Source: Acidovorax sp. 69 (GTDB lineage Bacteria; Pseudomonadota; Gammaproteobacteria; Burkholderiales; Burkholderiaceae_C). Taken from it: DNA of 64,000 bases. How positions within the stretch are numbered: position 1 is the stretch's first letter; each line of letters starts with the position of its first letter. The translations under genes were made by a program, and so were the position numbers. Positions 8,053 to 17,373 of this stretch are shown here, piece by piece. A model generated the notes under the pieces. It ran no database searches and had not been told where the DNA came from. It saw only the letters and a list, made by a program, of their open reading frames with translations. The stretch lies in the NCBI RefSeq assembly GCF_002797445.1, contig NZ_PGEP01000001.1, positions 4,588,501-4,652,500 on the forward strand, given 5' to 3'.

Positions 8053-9210
8053 ATGCCCCGCCGCGCGCTGGTTTTCATCACGGCCCTGGTACTGGCACTG
8101 CACTGGCTGGTATTGAGTGGGGTGCCACTGGCCTGGGACAGCCCGGCCCAGCCCACGGGGCGCGTATTCAGCACACGCAGCATTGCCGCAGCGCCTGCGC
8201 CTTCTGCGGCAGCGGCGGTGACCCCCAATGCACCGCCCCCCCCGACCGCGCCCCCCAAGCCCACGGTGCGCAAAAGCCCCCCCGCCCCGAAGCCGCTCCC
8301 TGCCCCACCCAACCAGGGGGCGCCCCAACCCTTGGACTCGCTCAAAACGCCTGCCGAAGCGGCCACCGATACAGAGGCCAATTTGGCCGTGGCCAACGCT
8401 TCACCAGAGACCGCTGGCGTCGATACCCCCCTTGCCACGCCGCCCGCCGCACCTGCGTCCTCAGAGACAGCGCCACCACTACCGCCTGCCGGGGACAACC
8501 CGACCGGCGCAGGGGTGGACATCACCCCCCCTGGCGGCACAGGCCGCAGCCCCAGCACCGTGCCGCCGCCCGTGCGCATCCCGGCGCCCACACGGCTGGC
8601 TTTCGAGGTCAGCGGGCAAGCCAAAAAGTTCGCCTACAGCGCACGGGCCGAACTGCTGTGGCAGCACGATGGCAACCGCTATGAGGCGCGGCAGGAGGTC
8701 AGCGCTTTTCTGGTGGGCTCGCGCACGCAGTCCAGCACGGGCCAGATCGCGCCGCAGGGCCTATTGCCCGAGCGGTTTTCCGACCGCGCCCGCAGCGAGC
8801 AGGCCGCACACTTCGACTACGCCAAAGGGCGTGTGACCTTCAGCGCCAACACACCCGATGCCCCCATGGGGCCTGGCACACAAGACCGCCTGAGCATCTT
8901 CATCCAGCTGGGGGCGATGCTGGCCGCCGACCCGGACCGCTTTGCGCTTGGCACTCAGGTCACCCTGACCACGGTGAGCGCCCGCAGCGCCGACCGCTGG
9001 ACCTTCACGGTCGAAGGCTCCGAAACGCTGGACCTGCCCGTAGGCCCCACCCCTGCCCTCAAGCTTCAACGTCTGCCCCGCAAGGACTACGACCAGAAGG
9101 CCGAACTGTGGGTGGCCCCTGCGCTGGGCTACCTGCCCGTGCGCATCAAGCTCACCCAGGCCAATGGCGACTTTGCCGACTTGCGGCTGCGCAGTAGCAG
9201 CGCGCCCTGA
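8053..9210 (+). CDS. DUF3108 domain-containing exported or membrane-anchored protein
   Basis: A 385-residue protein with one N-terminal membrane segment (residues about 7-26) and a long Pro/Ala-rich linker (about 45-180) of the kind that spans the periplasm. Its C-terminal beta-rich domain (FEVSGQAKKFAYSARAELLW onward, with LPRKDYDQKAELWVAPALGY near the end) matches the DUF3108 pattern. The linker resembles TonB-type spacers but no TonB C-terminal motif is present. Function unknown; a cell-envelope role is likely. Confidence 0.85.
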   Translation: MPRRALVFITALVLALHWLVLSGVPLAWDSPAQPTGRVFSTRSIAAAPAPSAAAAVTPNAPPPPTAPPKPTVRKSPPAPKPLPAPPNQGAPQPLDSLKTPAEAATDTEANLAVANASPETAGVDTPLATPPAAPASSETAPPLPPAGDNPTGAGVDITPPGGTGRSPSTVPPPVRIPAPTRLAFEVSGQAKKFAYSARAELLWQHDGNRYEARQEVSAFLVGSRTQSSTGQIAPQGLLPERFSDRARSEQAAHFDYAKGRVTFSANTPDAPMGPGTQDRLSIFIQLGAMLAADPDRFALGTQVTLTTVSARSADRWTFTVEGSETLDLPVGPTPALKLQRLPRKDYDQKAELWVAPALGYLPVRIKLTQANGDFADLRLRSSSAP

Positions 9211-9400
9211 GTCCACCCCGTCCTCCGGGGGTGTTGCGCAGGAACGCCAACCGGGCAAAAAAGACCCACGAGGCCGGCGCACTCTGAAATTCGTGAAATA
9301 CTGCAACGCAGCAGGGGACAAAAGCCCGGGGCAAACCCCCTGCCACTTGAACTCTGCGAACCCGCTGTCATCTGACATCTATATCGACAAGGGGAACACG

Positions 9401-9700
9401 ATGCACATGCTCTACGACTCAGAATCTTTCGTGGTAGTCCACATGCTGCCCGACGCCGTGGAGAAAAAGAGCGCCCAGGTGCTCAACGACACCGCCCCCG
9501 CCATTCCCCAGCTCGCACGCCACGGCTTTGAGATCGTGGACAAACGCTCAGGCAAAGAGGTGTACCTCGACGGCTCCTGGGCCGAGATGTTCCAGGAACA
9601 GATCCTGGCCTGGCAACGCGATACGCCCACGCAGGAAGAGGTAGAAGACGCTCTGGATCGCTACGCGGGCCTGGCGCAGAACCCCGTCGTTGTGCATTGA
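9401..9700 (+). CDS. DUF3567 family protein
   Basis: A 99-residue soluble protein. ATG 9401 has an AAGGGG ribosome site and begins the conserved MHMLYDSESFVVV; the frame is open far upstream, but that part is not coding-like. The central HGFEIVDKRSGKEVYLDGSW followed by AEMFQEQI and a C-terminal TQEEVEDALDRYAGL are typical of this betaproteobacterial family. Function unknown. The 190 bp before it contain only short GC hairpins. Confidence 0.9.
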   Translation: MHMLYDSESFVVVHMLPDAVEKKSAQVLNDTAPAIPQLARHGFEIVDKRSGKEVYLDGSWAEMFQEQILAWQRDTPTQEEVEDALDRYAGLAQNPVVVH

Positions 9701-9733
9701 CCCATCGCGGGGCCATCCGCCTGCGGCGGTGGT

Positions 9734-10816
9734 TCAGCCTTCGGTGCCCTGCGCTGACCTCGGCGGATAGATCCGCCGGTACAGCGGGTCCACCAGCATC
9801 AGCACCGCAATCAGACGGCACACCTGGAACGCGGTGACCACCGGGACCCCCAGTTGCAGGACCTTGGCTGTGATGGCCATTTCGGTAATGCCGCCCGGCG
9901 AGGTGCCCAGTAGCAGGGTCACCCAGGGAAGCCCGGTGGCCCAGGCCAGTGCCGCGGCGAACAAGGCGCAGACCCCCATCAGTCCCAGCGTGCCCACGGC
10001 CACCGTCGCCAGCCAGCGTGGCGCTGTATGCAAAAACTCTGCGCGAAACCGCACGCCCAGGCTCACCCCAATCACCAGTTGCGCGGCATTGACCATGCCC
10101 TGGGGCACGGCGGACAGGCTCAACCCTGCCATGGTGAGCCCCATGGACACCAGCATGGCCCCCATGAACCACGGGTTGGCGCGGCCCAGACGCTCCATGA
10201 CCAGCGCCCCAGCGCCAGTGAACAATGCCAGCAGTACCAACCCGGGCCAGCTCACCACCCGCAGCATGGGCGGCAGGATGTCCAGGCCATGCAGGCCACT
10301 CCACTGCAGCGCAAACGGAATCGTCACGGTGACGATCAGCAGGCGCAGGCTGTGGCTGGCCGCCACCAGGTCTGTGCGGGCGTTCTCGCGCTCGGACAGC
10401 AGCGTCATCTCCGACGCCGCGCCAATCGCGCCCGCAAAGTAGCTGGTGGCGCGCAGCATGGGTGCGGGTACGCCATGCATGCGCGGTGCATGCACGCGGT
10501 ACAGCCAGGCGCCGAACAGCCAGCCCAGAAACAGCGCCCAGACGATGCCCAGCGCAATGGCCCACCACAGGCCGCCAATCAGCGCCACCACCTGCGGCGT
10601 GAAATACAGGCCCAGCGCCGCCCCAATGGTCCACTGCCCCGCATTGCGCAACGGGCCCCAGCTTTCCGTGGGCCCGCCAGCCATCGACGCAACAGAGGTG
10701 ACCAGCAGCGGGCCGATCATCCAGGGCAAGGGAGTGTTCAGGGCTACGCAAACGGCAGCAGCCGCCCACGCCAAAGCCAGCGTGGCGACGGTACGGAGAA
10801 TGAAGAGGGGGCGCAT
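9734..10816 (-). CDS. AbrB family (duplicated-domain) integral membrane protein
   Basis: A 360-residue, strongly hydrophobic protein with about ten predicted membrane helices in two similar halves; TPLPWMIGPLLVTS in the first half and the later GTSPGGITEMAITAKVLQLG are hallmarks of the AbrB/TIGR03082 membrane family. Some members have been called ammonia monooxygenase or regulators in databases, but the sequence looks like a transporter. ATG 10816 is chosen because everything upstream in frame is polar and Cys/Arg-rich. Confidence 0.87.
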   Translation of the reverse strand: MRPLFILRTVATLALAWAAAAVCVALNTPLPWMIGPLLVTSVASMAGGPTESWGPLRNAGQWTIGAALGLYFTPQVVALIGGLWWAIALGIVWALFLGWLFGAWLYRVHAPRMHGVPAPMLRATSYFAGAIGAASEMTLLSERENARTDLVAASHSLRLLIVTVTIPFALQWSGLHGLDILPPMLRVVSWPGLVLLALFTGAGALVMERLGRANPWFMGAMLVSMGLTMAGLSLSAVPQGMVNAAQLVIGVSLGVRFRAEFLHTAPRWLATVAVGTLGLMGVCALFAAALAWATGLPWVTLLLGTSPGGITEMAITAKVLQLGVPVVTAFQVCRLIAVLMLVDPLYRRIYPPRSAQGTEG

Positions 10817-10990
10817 ACAAAACGACCAACGGACAAATCGGGTCGGCCCGCCAAGTATCGCGTGCCCATCGCGTCTTCCTGCGCAACAAGTATTGCCCAG
10901 GCGGCATGTCTGACATCGCCAGCGGGCAACATCGGCACGACGTCGCGCACAGCGATGCTGTTCACCCCGGCGATTTAACGCCAAATATGC

Positions 10991-11036
10991 GTATAGCGCA
11001 TGCCCTCCATGCGGTAGCAGCTCTTATTTCAATAGC
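10991..11036. repeat. dispersed palindromic repeat, copy 3 (degenerate)
   Basis: GTATAGCGCATG, CATGCGGTAGCAGC and TATTTCAATAGC form a decayed version of the repeat family. It sits immediately after the stop of the hemerythrin-like gene, in the 224-bp gap before the AbrB-type gene. The remainder of the gap shows nothing recognisable. Confidence 0.55.
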
Positions 11037-11040
11037 ATTC

Positions 11041-11628
11041 TCAGCCCCCTCGGCGCGCAGCCATCTCCCTGCCCATGGCGGTCAGGGAGTCCGGGGCCAG
11101 CAGGGCCGCAGCAGCCGGGTAGGCAGCACCCTCTTCCGCTGCAATGTGGGCGTCGTAACGTGTGGCAAACCGGTCCAGAGCGACCTCGTCCTGGGGCTTG
11201 AAGCCCTGGGCGCCAGCGTCCACCAGTGCCAACAGGCCCCCACGGGCCTCAGCCCAGTCGGCCGCCATGGCAACATGGTCGTACTGCAACCGCAACACGA
11301 GCGCCTTCACCTCGGGCGTGGCCTGCTCCAGCAGCAGCGGGAACACATGCAGCTCTTCATCCTCGTGGTGCAGCGGCGCCGCCATGTCGAAATAACGCAG
11401 CACATCCCGCGCGGCTTGGCGGGCCTCATCGTCCGCGCCCCGCGCCTGCACATGGGCCCGCAACCGGGCCAGCAAACCCAGCGTGCGTTGCACGCGTTCG
11501 TGGCAGGCCTCCAGCATGGCAAAAGGCTGCTCAAACCCCACCGCAGGCGCGCTGAAGCCCGGTATGTGCCGGGCCGAGGCGCTGCTGGCAGATGAAGACA
11601 CAGGAACGGGAACAGGGGACGCAGTCAC
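11041..11628 (-). CDS. hemerythrin HHE domain-containing protein
   Basis: A 195-residue protein with a four-helix HHE cation-binding domain: ACHERVQRTLGLL (first His), PLHHEDEELHVFPLL (His pair and acidic ligands), and late DHVAMAADW and YDAHIAAEEGAAYP. Such proteins bind O2 or NO through a diiron site or sense them. The GTG start at 11628 is chosen because it has a GAGGA ribosome site seven bases upstream and lies 10 bp after the stop of the preceding gene, suggesting an operon. It is the last gene of the long nitrate-respiration run. Confidence 0.83.
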   Translation of the reverse strand: MTASPVPVPVSSSASSASARHIPGFSAPAVGFEQPFAMLEACHERVQRTLGLLARLRAHVQARGADDEARQAARDVLRYFDMAAPLHHEDEELHVFPLLLEQATPEVKALVLRLQYDHVAMAADWAEARGGLLALVDAGAQGFKPQDEVALDRFATRYDAHIAAEEGAAYPAAAALLAPDSLTAMGREMAARRGG

Positions 11629-11638
11629 GACCCCGTCC

Positions 11639-12052
11639 TCACCCAAACCGCACGGGCTGGCCCTGGCGGTCGAACGGAATGTATGCACCATGGGCGCCCC
11701 CCTTGATCGCATCCACCATGCGCTGCAAAGGCGCCTCCGCATCAGCGCTGCTGGGGGCCTTGTTCAACGTGCCCGACAGAGCCGCTGCAAACACCATGGC
11801 CCAGTCGTGACCGGGGGCCGTGAACTGGCGCGCCTCTTCCACCAAGGCGGCGAACGACAGCAGTTCTTGCGGCGTCTTGTCCACACACATCAACGGCACC
11901 AGGGCTCCGCCCTGCCCGGCCTCAAAGCGCGCGCGCTGCCCAGGGGTAGCGTCATCGGGCAATTCAACGGCGGCAAACACAAACAACAGGCGCTGGGGTT
12001 CAGGTTGCATCCGTGCAGCTTGCAGCAGATCGTCGAAACTGGAAATGTCCAT
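11639..12052 (-). CDS. small conserved-looking protein of unknown function
   Basis: A 137-residue soluble protein starting MDISSFDDLLQAARMQPEPQ. It contains LLFVFAAVELPDD, VPLMCVDKTPQELLSFAALV and a C-terminal PLQRMVDAIKGGAHGAYIPF. I recognise no catalytic motif. From memory, unverified, similar small proteins are sometimes labelled as ribonucleotide-reductase-associated, apparently by neighbourhood, and an nrdJ-type gene is indeed nearby. It is placed between the nitroreductase and hemerythrin genes with gaps of 29 and 10 bp, so probably cotranscribed. The frame is open upstream, but ATG 12052 gives the coherent start. Confidence 0.75.
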   Translation of the reverse strand: MDISSFDDLLQAARMQPEPQRLLFVFAAVELPDDATPGQRARFEAGQGGALVPLMCVDKTPQELLSFAALVEEARQFTAPGHDWAMVFAAALSGTLNKAPSSADAEAPLQRMVDAIKGGAHGAYIPFDRQGQPVRFG

Positions 12053-12081
12053 GAAAAAATCTCGCAATAAAAAAGGGCTGT

Positions 12082-12759
12082 TCAGAACCCGGGCACCACG
12101 CCCCGGTCCACATCCAGCGTGCTGACATAGGTGTTGGTCAAAGGCCGCGCCCGCACGGCCTTGCGCGACTGTACGGTGCCAATGCTGATGAAACACAGCG
12201 CCTGCTCGGATGTCGCCAACTGGAACAACGAGCGCAAGCTGGCGGCCTTGAGCGCCTTGCCGCTGGTCAGCGCCGAACCATACCCCTGCGCCGTGGCCAT
12301 GAGCAGCATGTTCTGCACAGCGCAACCGGCTGAGACAGTGCGCTCGGCCAGATCAATATCGGGGTCACCCCGCTCTGCATCCACCACCGCCAGCAACAAC
12401 AGCGGGGAGCGGTACGCCTTTTCGCGCGCCTGTTCGGCCTGCTCGGATGTGGCGGCGGGGTCGCGCTCCAGCAAGGCCTGGGCAAACACGTCCGCCAGTG
12501 GGGCGCGCGAAGCCTCTGGCACCAGGACAAAACGCCAGGGCACCAGTTGGCCGTGGTCCGGTGCATGGGCCGCAGCACCGAGAATCTGGGCCAGCTCAGC
12601 TGCGTTGGGCCCGGGCGATCCGAGGCGCTTGGGCAATATGGTCTGGCGCGACTGTATCAACGCAGCCGCCATGCCCGCCACATCGTCGACCACCGAAGGG
12701 CGGACGGCAGCGGGGAGCGACTTGGACGCGGGATTCAAAGGCCAGGGGATGACTGCCAT
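12082..12759 (-). CDS. nitroreductase family protein
   Basis: A 225-residue FMN-dependent nitroreductase of the small YdjA-like type. Visible are the N-terminal RQTILPKRLGSPGPNAAEL with HAPDHGQLVPWRFVLV (FMN and substrate contacts), the central SAGCAVQNMLLMATAQGYGS and the C-terminal FISIGTVQSRKAVRARP. ATG 12759 has an AAGGA ribosome site at good spacing. The electron acceptor is unknown. It lies 22 bp after the NnrS gene. Confidence 0.9.
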   Translation of the reverse strand: MAVIPWPLNPASKSLPAAVRPSVVDDVAGMAAALIQSRQTILPKRLGSPGPNAAELAQILGAAAHAPDHGQLVPWRFVLVPEASRAPLADVFAQALLERDPAATSEQAEQAREKAYRSPLLLLAVVDAERGDPDIDLAERTVSAGCAVQNMLLMATAQGYGSALTSGKALKAASLRSLFQLATSEQALCFISIGTVQSRKAVRARPLTNTYVSTLDVDRGVVPGF

Positions 12760-12781
12760 GACAAACAATCCTTGAAAGGGC

Positions 12782-14116
12782 TCAGCCCGGCCGACCATCG
12801 GCCCGCAGGCAGCCATACCAACGGCCCAGGCGCACACCCCAGGCCCCCATCGTGCCAGCCCAAAGCACTGCAGCCAACGGCAAAAGCCAGAGCGACACAA
12901 AACCGGGAACACCGGGTGCCGCTGCAGCAATGCGCAGCACCGTGGCTGCCTGCAGCAGCCAAAACAACGACCAGGCCAGACGGTCGGCCACCAGTGCACG
13001 CCCGCTGTGCCCACAAGACACCCGCGTGACCATGGCCAACATCAACGACGCCAGGCACCCCATGGTGAGCGCATGCAGCGCACCCAGGCCCAGGCCACCA
13101 ACACCCAGCCCCCATGCCAGCCACTGCGATACGCCACCCAGCAAGAAGGCCACGCCCAGCCACAAAAACCCGATGTGCAGCATGGCCAGCAACTTGTTCT
13201 TGAGGCTCTGCACCAACCCCCACACGCAAGCCAGCCAGACCAGAATGCCCCCCACGACCAACTGCAGCATGCCATGCAACAGCCCCCAGGCGGGGCCAGC
13301 TGTACTTGCGGATACCCCGGCCCATTCGAGCCACACGGCCAGCACCTGCAGCAGCGCTGCCGCCAGCATGAGCCACAGTACCCAGAAAGGCCGCCAAGCC
13401 TGCACCATGGGCATGGCGCTGGAAGTAAAAAATGGAATCATGCGGTGTGCCACCGTGACGTACACCACGACCACAAACCCCCACAGGCCCGTGAACACCC
13501 AGGCCCTTGCCGCGGCAGGGGCGCCCAGCACCAGGCCAAGCCACAGCCCCGCCACGCTGATGCTGCCGAGCAGGCAGGCGCCCGCAATCACGCGCGCATG
13601 AAGTTGATCTTGCGCCTGGCTCAGCCAAACACGGCCCCAAAACTGAACCGTCATCCACACCAGCCCGCCACAGGCCAACGCAAGCCCGGCCAACGCAAGG
13701 TAGACATGCCAATATGCGCCCGCCAACCATAGCAACCATCCCGCCGCCTGGGCGAGCAAGGGAAAACGCAGGGCATTGACGGGCAGAGGCTCCACGCCCA
13801 GCCACTTGGGGCCCGCAGTGAAGAGAAAGCCCGAAAAGAACAGCGGGATAAAACCGAACGCCATCACCGCCGAGTGCACCAGCGTCGGAGGCAGCGCTGA
13901 GGGCAACCCCCACCACTGGGTGGACCGATCCACCTGCACCAACGCCCACCACATCCCCGAGGCCACCAACACCACCATCGCCAGCAAAAACCCCAGACGG
14001 TGGGGCGCCAGCATCACATAGCGCCAGCGCCAGTGTTTATCCATCTGTGCAAGCACCTCGGCAGAGGGCTTGCCAGATGCCACGCGCAACGGAATGCTGG
14101 GGCGCGAGGTGGTCAC
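12782..14116 (-). CDS. nnrS: NnrS family heme/copper membrane protein
   Basis: About 444 residues with roughly twelve membrane helices (for example FLLAMVVLVASGMWWALVQV and GFIPLFFSGFLFTAGPKW). The conserved histidines of the NnrS family appear in PTLVHSAVMAFGF, VAHRMIPFF, LGALHALTMG and CGHSGRAL. NnrS proteins protect against nitric oxide and occur with denitrification genes. The GTG at 14116 overlaps the nrdJ stop codon as GTGA, implying translational coupling; ATG 14044 is a possible later start. Confidence 0.87.
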   Translation of the reverse strand: MTTSRPSIPLRVASGKPSAEVLAQMDKHWRWRYVMLAPHRLGFLLAMVVLVASGMWWALVQVDRSTQWWGLPSALPPTLVHSAVMAFGFIPLFFSGFLFTAGPKWLGVEPLPVNALRFPLLAQAAGWLLWLAGAYWHVYLALAGLALACGGLVWMTVQFWGRVWLSQAQDQLHARVIAGACLLGSISVAGLWLGLVLGAPAAARAWVFTGLWGFVVVVYVTVAHRMIPFFTSSAMPMVQAWRPFWVLWLMLAAALLQVLAVWLEWAGVSASTAGPAWGLLHGMLQLVVGGILVWLACVWGLVQSLKNKLLAMLHIGFLWLGVAFLLGGVSQWLAWGLGVGGLGLGALHALTMGCLASLMLAMVTRVSCGHSGRALVADRLAWSLFWLLQAATVLRIAAAAPGVPGFVSLWLLPLAAVLWAGTMGAWGVRLGRWYGCLRADGRPG

Positions 14117-16560
14117 CCACAGCTTCCCAGATGCCCGCACTGCGTGCAGTAGTCGCAGCCATCCTTGCGGATCACGGCGTGGGCGCCACATTCGCTGCAC
14201 TTCTTGCCCGCCATGGCCTGCGGCACTGCCAAGGGGAGTGGCACGGGCTCATCGAGTGGCAATTGCTGCTGCACCGGGTCGGCCACGCGACGGGCCAGGA
14301 TGTTCTGGATGGCATAGGCCATGGCGGCCACTTCGGAGTCGTGCCACATGGGCACCAGCGTGCCATCGTCCTTGCGGTGCGTGCCCAGGCGCACGGGGCC
14401 CCGGTCCCAGGCCACCTTGCGCATGTCGCTGAGCGCACGCTCCAGGAAGCCGCCGCGTGCCGCCAGGGACAGCATGCGCATGCTGGACGTGATCCACTGT
14501 TGCGACTCACCACTCTGGCCCACGGGCATGAAGAACTCGATGGCCCGGTCCACCGTACCGTTGCCCACCCCGGTTGGCACAGGCAGGAAGGAAACGATCA
14601 GGTACAGCGTCTTGTGGCCTTCCTGCGTCCAGTATTCGAGCTTTTCGGCCACCGCCGAGAGACCACCTTGCGGGCGGCTTTCGATCACGGTGCGCATGGG
14701 GTCCACTGGCGGCACGGGTGGCACTGGCGTCGGCAACGGTGCGACAACGGGCGCGGGTGCTGCATGGGTCTCCAACACGGACCCCAGGATGGCATTGGGC
14801 CGGTAGGTCGCCAGGCCCTTGAGCTTGGCACGCCAGGCCTGCAGATACAGGTCCTTGAAGCCCTCGTAAGGGTAGTCGGCGGGGATGTTCACCGTCTTGG
14901 AAATGGCGGTGTCCACAAAGGGCTGCACGGCCTCCATCATGGCGATATGGCCTTCAGCGGGCATGGCCAGGGCAGAGACAAAATACTCTGGCAGAGCATT
15001 CACATCGCCACCCAGATCCCGGTAAAGACGCCAGGCATGGTCTTCGACCGCGTACTCTGAGGTGCTGCCATCGGATTCGCGCTTCTTGCGCTTGTACATC
15101 CAGGAGAACGGTGGCTCGATGCCGTTGGAGGCATTGTCTGCAAACGCCAGGCTCACGGTGCCGGTCGGTGCAATGGAAAGCAAATGGCTGTTGCGAATGC
15201 CATGCTGGCGGATCGCAGCCTGGAGCGAGTCGGACAAGCGGCTGGCAAAGGTGCCCTCCGACAGATACGGCTCCGCCTGGAATTTGGGGAACACCCCTTT
15301 CTCGCGCGCCAGATCCACCGACGCGGCGTAGGCCGCATCGCGCATGCACTCGGCAATGCGTGCGGCCATGTTGCGGCCCTCGGGCAGGTCGTAGCGCACG
15401 CACAGCATGGCCAACGTATTGCCCATGCCGGTAAAGCCCACACCAATGCGCCGCTTGGCCATGGCCTCGTCGCGCTGCTGCGGCAGTGGCCAGTAGGTGA
15501 CGTCCAGCACGTTGTCGAGTGCACGCACCTGCAGCGCCACCGCCTTCGTGAAGGCGTCAAAATCAAACGCAGCCACGCCGTCAAAACCGAAGGGGTGACG
15601 AACAAAGCGGGTCAGGATGATGGGGCCGAGGTCGCAACACCCATAGGATGGCAGCGGCTGTTCACCGCAGGGGTTGGTGGCCGCGATGTCTTCGCAGTAG
15701 TGCAGGTTGTTGTCTTCGTTGATGCGCCCCAGAAACAGGATGCCGGGCTCAGCGAAATCGTAGGCTGACTTCATGATCGTGTCCCACAGCTCCCTCGCTG
15801 GAACGGTGGCGTACACCCACAGACCGTCGGCACGCTGGCGAGCGCCCTGGGCCAGCAACGCAGCGCCTGGTTTGGCCTTGTGCACCAGCTCCCATTGCGC
15901 GTTGTTCTGCACGGCATGGATGAACTCGTCCGATACGCCCACCGACACATTGAAGTTGTTCCAGCGGCCCGGCGTGCGCTTGGCCGTGATGAACTCATGC
16001 ACATCGGGATGATCAATGCGCAGCACGCCCATCTGCGCGCCCCGACGCGCTCCCGCGCTCTCCACGGTGGAGCACGACTGATCGAACACATTCATGTAAC
16101 TGCAAGGCCCCGACGCCATAGAGGCTGTGGCCTTGACCTGCGCACCCTTGGGCCGGATGCGGGAAAAGTCATAGCCCACGCCGCCGCCGCGCCGCATGGT
16201 CTCTGCGGCCTCGCGCAGCGCCTCGTAGATGCCCGGAAAGCCCTCGTCGTCCACCCCTTGGATGCAATCGCCCACAGGCTGTACGAAACAGTTGATGAGC
16301 GTCGCCTGGATGTCGGTGCCTGCAGCACTCATGATGCGGCCCGCGCCAATGGCACCCGCTTTCAGGTTGGCCAGGAACAGGGATTCGTACTTGTCGCGCA
16401 ACTCCGGCAACTCGACCGAGGCAAGGGCTCGCGCAACGCGCTGGTACAGCTCGTCGGCCGTGGTTTCGCCCGGTTTGAGGTACTTCTCGCGCAGCACATC
16501 CAGGCTGATGGGCTGCAATGGCGAAGTGGAAATGAGGGGGGGCTGGGGTTCGCGTTTCAT
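14113..16560 (-). CDS. nrdJ: adenosylcobalamin-dependent (class II) ribonucleoside-diphosphate reductase
   Basis: About 815 residues. The class II pattern is clear: LINCFVQPVGD (first redox Cys), RRGGGVGYDFSRIRP, the active-site NPCGEQPLPSYGCCDLGP, APTGTVSLAFADNASNGIEP (barrel motif) and a C-terminal zinc ribbon with Cys pairs (CSECGAH and CDYCTQCGH). It reduces ribonucleotides without oxygen using a B12 radical, which suits anaerobic nitrate respiration. Starts at GTG 16584 or ATG 16626 are in frame; ATG 16560 (MKREPQPP) is a compromise because none has a strong ribosome site. No cobalamin riboswitch fits in the 96-bp gap before it. Confidence 0.93.
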   Translation of the reverse strand: MKREPQPPLISTSPLQPISLDVLREKYLKPGETTADELYQRVARALASVELPELRDKYESLFLANLKAGAIGAGRIMSAAGTDIQATLINCFVQPVGDCIQGVDDEGFPGIYEALREAAETMRRGGGVGYDFSRIRPKGAQVKATASMASGPCSYMNVFDQSCSTVESAGARRGAQMGVLRIDHPDVHEFITAKRTPGRWNNFNVSVGVSDEFIHAVQNNAQWELVHKAKPGAALLAQGARQRADGLWVYATVPARELWDTIMKSAYDFAEPGILFLGRINEDNNLHYCEDIAATNPCGEQPLPSYGCCDLGPIILTRFVRHPFGFDGVAAFDFDAFTKAVALQVRALDNVLDVTYWPLPQQRDEAMAKRRIGVGFTGMGNTLAMLCVRYDLPEGRNMAARIAECMRDAAYAASVDLAREKGVFPKFQAEPYLSEGTFASRLSDSLQAAIRQHGIRNSHLLSIAPTGTVSLAFADNASNGIEPPFSWMYKRKKRESDGSTSEYAVEDHAWRLYRDLGGDVNALPEYFVSALAMPAEGHIAMMEAVQPFVDTAISKTVNIPADYPYEGFKDLYLQAWRAKLKGLATYRPNAILGSVLETHAAPAPVVAPLPTPVPPVPPVDPMRTVIESRPQGGLSAVAEKLEYWTQEGHKTLYLIVSFLPVPTGVGNGTVDRAIEFFMPVGQSGESQQWITSSMRMLSLAARGGFLERALSDMRKVAWDRGPVRLGTHRKDDGTLVPMWHDSEVAAMAYAIQNILARRVADPVQQQLPLDEPVPLPLAVPQAMAGKKCSECGAHAVIRKDGCDYCTQCGHLGSCG

Positions 16561-16656
16561 GGGGGCCGATGATTTGGTTTTCACGCCAGAGCGGTCTTGC
16601 GTTCCATCAAGAAGAACGCATTCCAACCACAGAGGCCGCCAGAATGCAGGACAAGG

Positions 16657-17337
16657 TCAAAGTTCGTCCAGAAGAACCTGACCATCATGCTCCACGTAGG
16701 GGTGGTAAGGGCCGGTTCCGCTGTTGTCTGCGCGCGAGGCCGGTACAAAACCACCGGTCTTGACATCAAACACATGGACTTCTCCTTCCTCGATCACATA
16801 GTGCCAGCCGTGCAGGCTGATCTGGCCTGACTGCACGCGGCTGCGCACCATGGGGTATTCCATGAGGCGTTCGAGCTGCAGCACCACTGCGCGCTGCTCG
16901 GTGCGGCGCAGCACTTCTGGACCAGGCTGCATGGGCAGCAGGGCCTCACGCCCCAGGTCCAGCCAGCGATTCAGGTTGGGGGCCTCGGGCGACACGTCAC
17001 CATACATCGCCTTGATAGCCCCACAGTGACTGTGGCCGCACACCACGATGCGGCGCACCTGCAGGTTGAGCACCGCAAATTCGATGGCTGCCGTGGTGCC
17101 GTGATGGCCGTGTGATCCGTCGTAGGGCGGGATGAACGCACCGACATTGCGCACCAGAAACAGCTCACCCGGGCCCGCCCCCGTCAGCAGGTAAGGCACC
17201 AAGCGCGAGTCAGAGCAGCCAATGAACAGGGTTGTGGGGTGCTGCCCCTCGTCCACCAACGATTGAAACTGTTCGCGGTATTGAGGAAATGCATCGTTGT
17301 GAAAACGGCGCAGGCGATCCAGCAGTTCGTCGGGCAT
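16657..17337 (-). CDS. beta-class carbonic anhydrase
   Basis: A 226-residue enzyme interconverting CO2 and bicarbonate. The zinc ligands and catalytic dyad are all visible: CSDSR (Cys41, Asp43, Arg45) and GHSHCG (His102, Cys105). A TTG codon five codons upstream (17352) is an alternative start. It lies within the nar-nrdJ run, 36 bp after the prolyl isomerase gene, and may supply bicarbonate for anaerobic growth, which is inference from position. Confidence 0.94.
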   Translation of the reverse strand: MPDELLDRLRRFHNDAFPQYREQFQSLVDEGQHPTTLFIGCSDSRLVPYLLTGAGPGELFLVRNVGAFIPPYDGSHGHHGTTAAIEFAVLNLQVRRIVVCGHSHCGAIKAMYGDVSPEAPNLNRWLDLGREALLPMQPGPEVLRRTEQRAVVLQLERLMEYPMVRSRVQSGQISLHGWHYVIEEGEVHVFDVKTGGFVPASRADNSGTGPYHPYVEHDGQVLLDEL

Positions 17338-17373
17338 GGGGCGGGGCGGCAATGCGTGGGTGCGCTTGTCAGA

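Noticed and set aside
16561..16656. Possible cobalamin riboswitch before the B12-dependent ribonucleotide reductase
   Set aside because: The gap is 96 bp or less and contains no B12-box-like conserved core; class II reductases usually lack this switch when B12 is always present.
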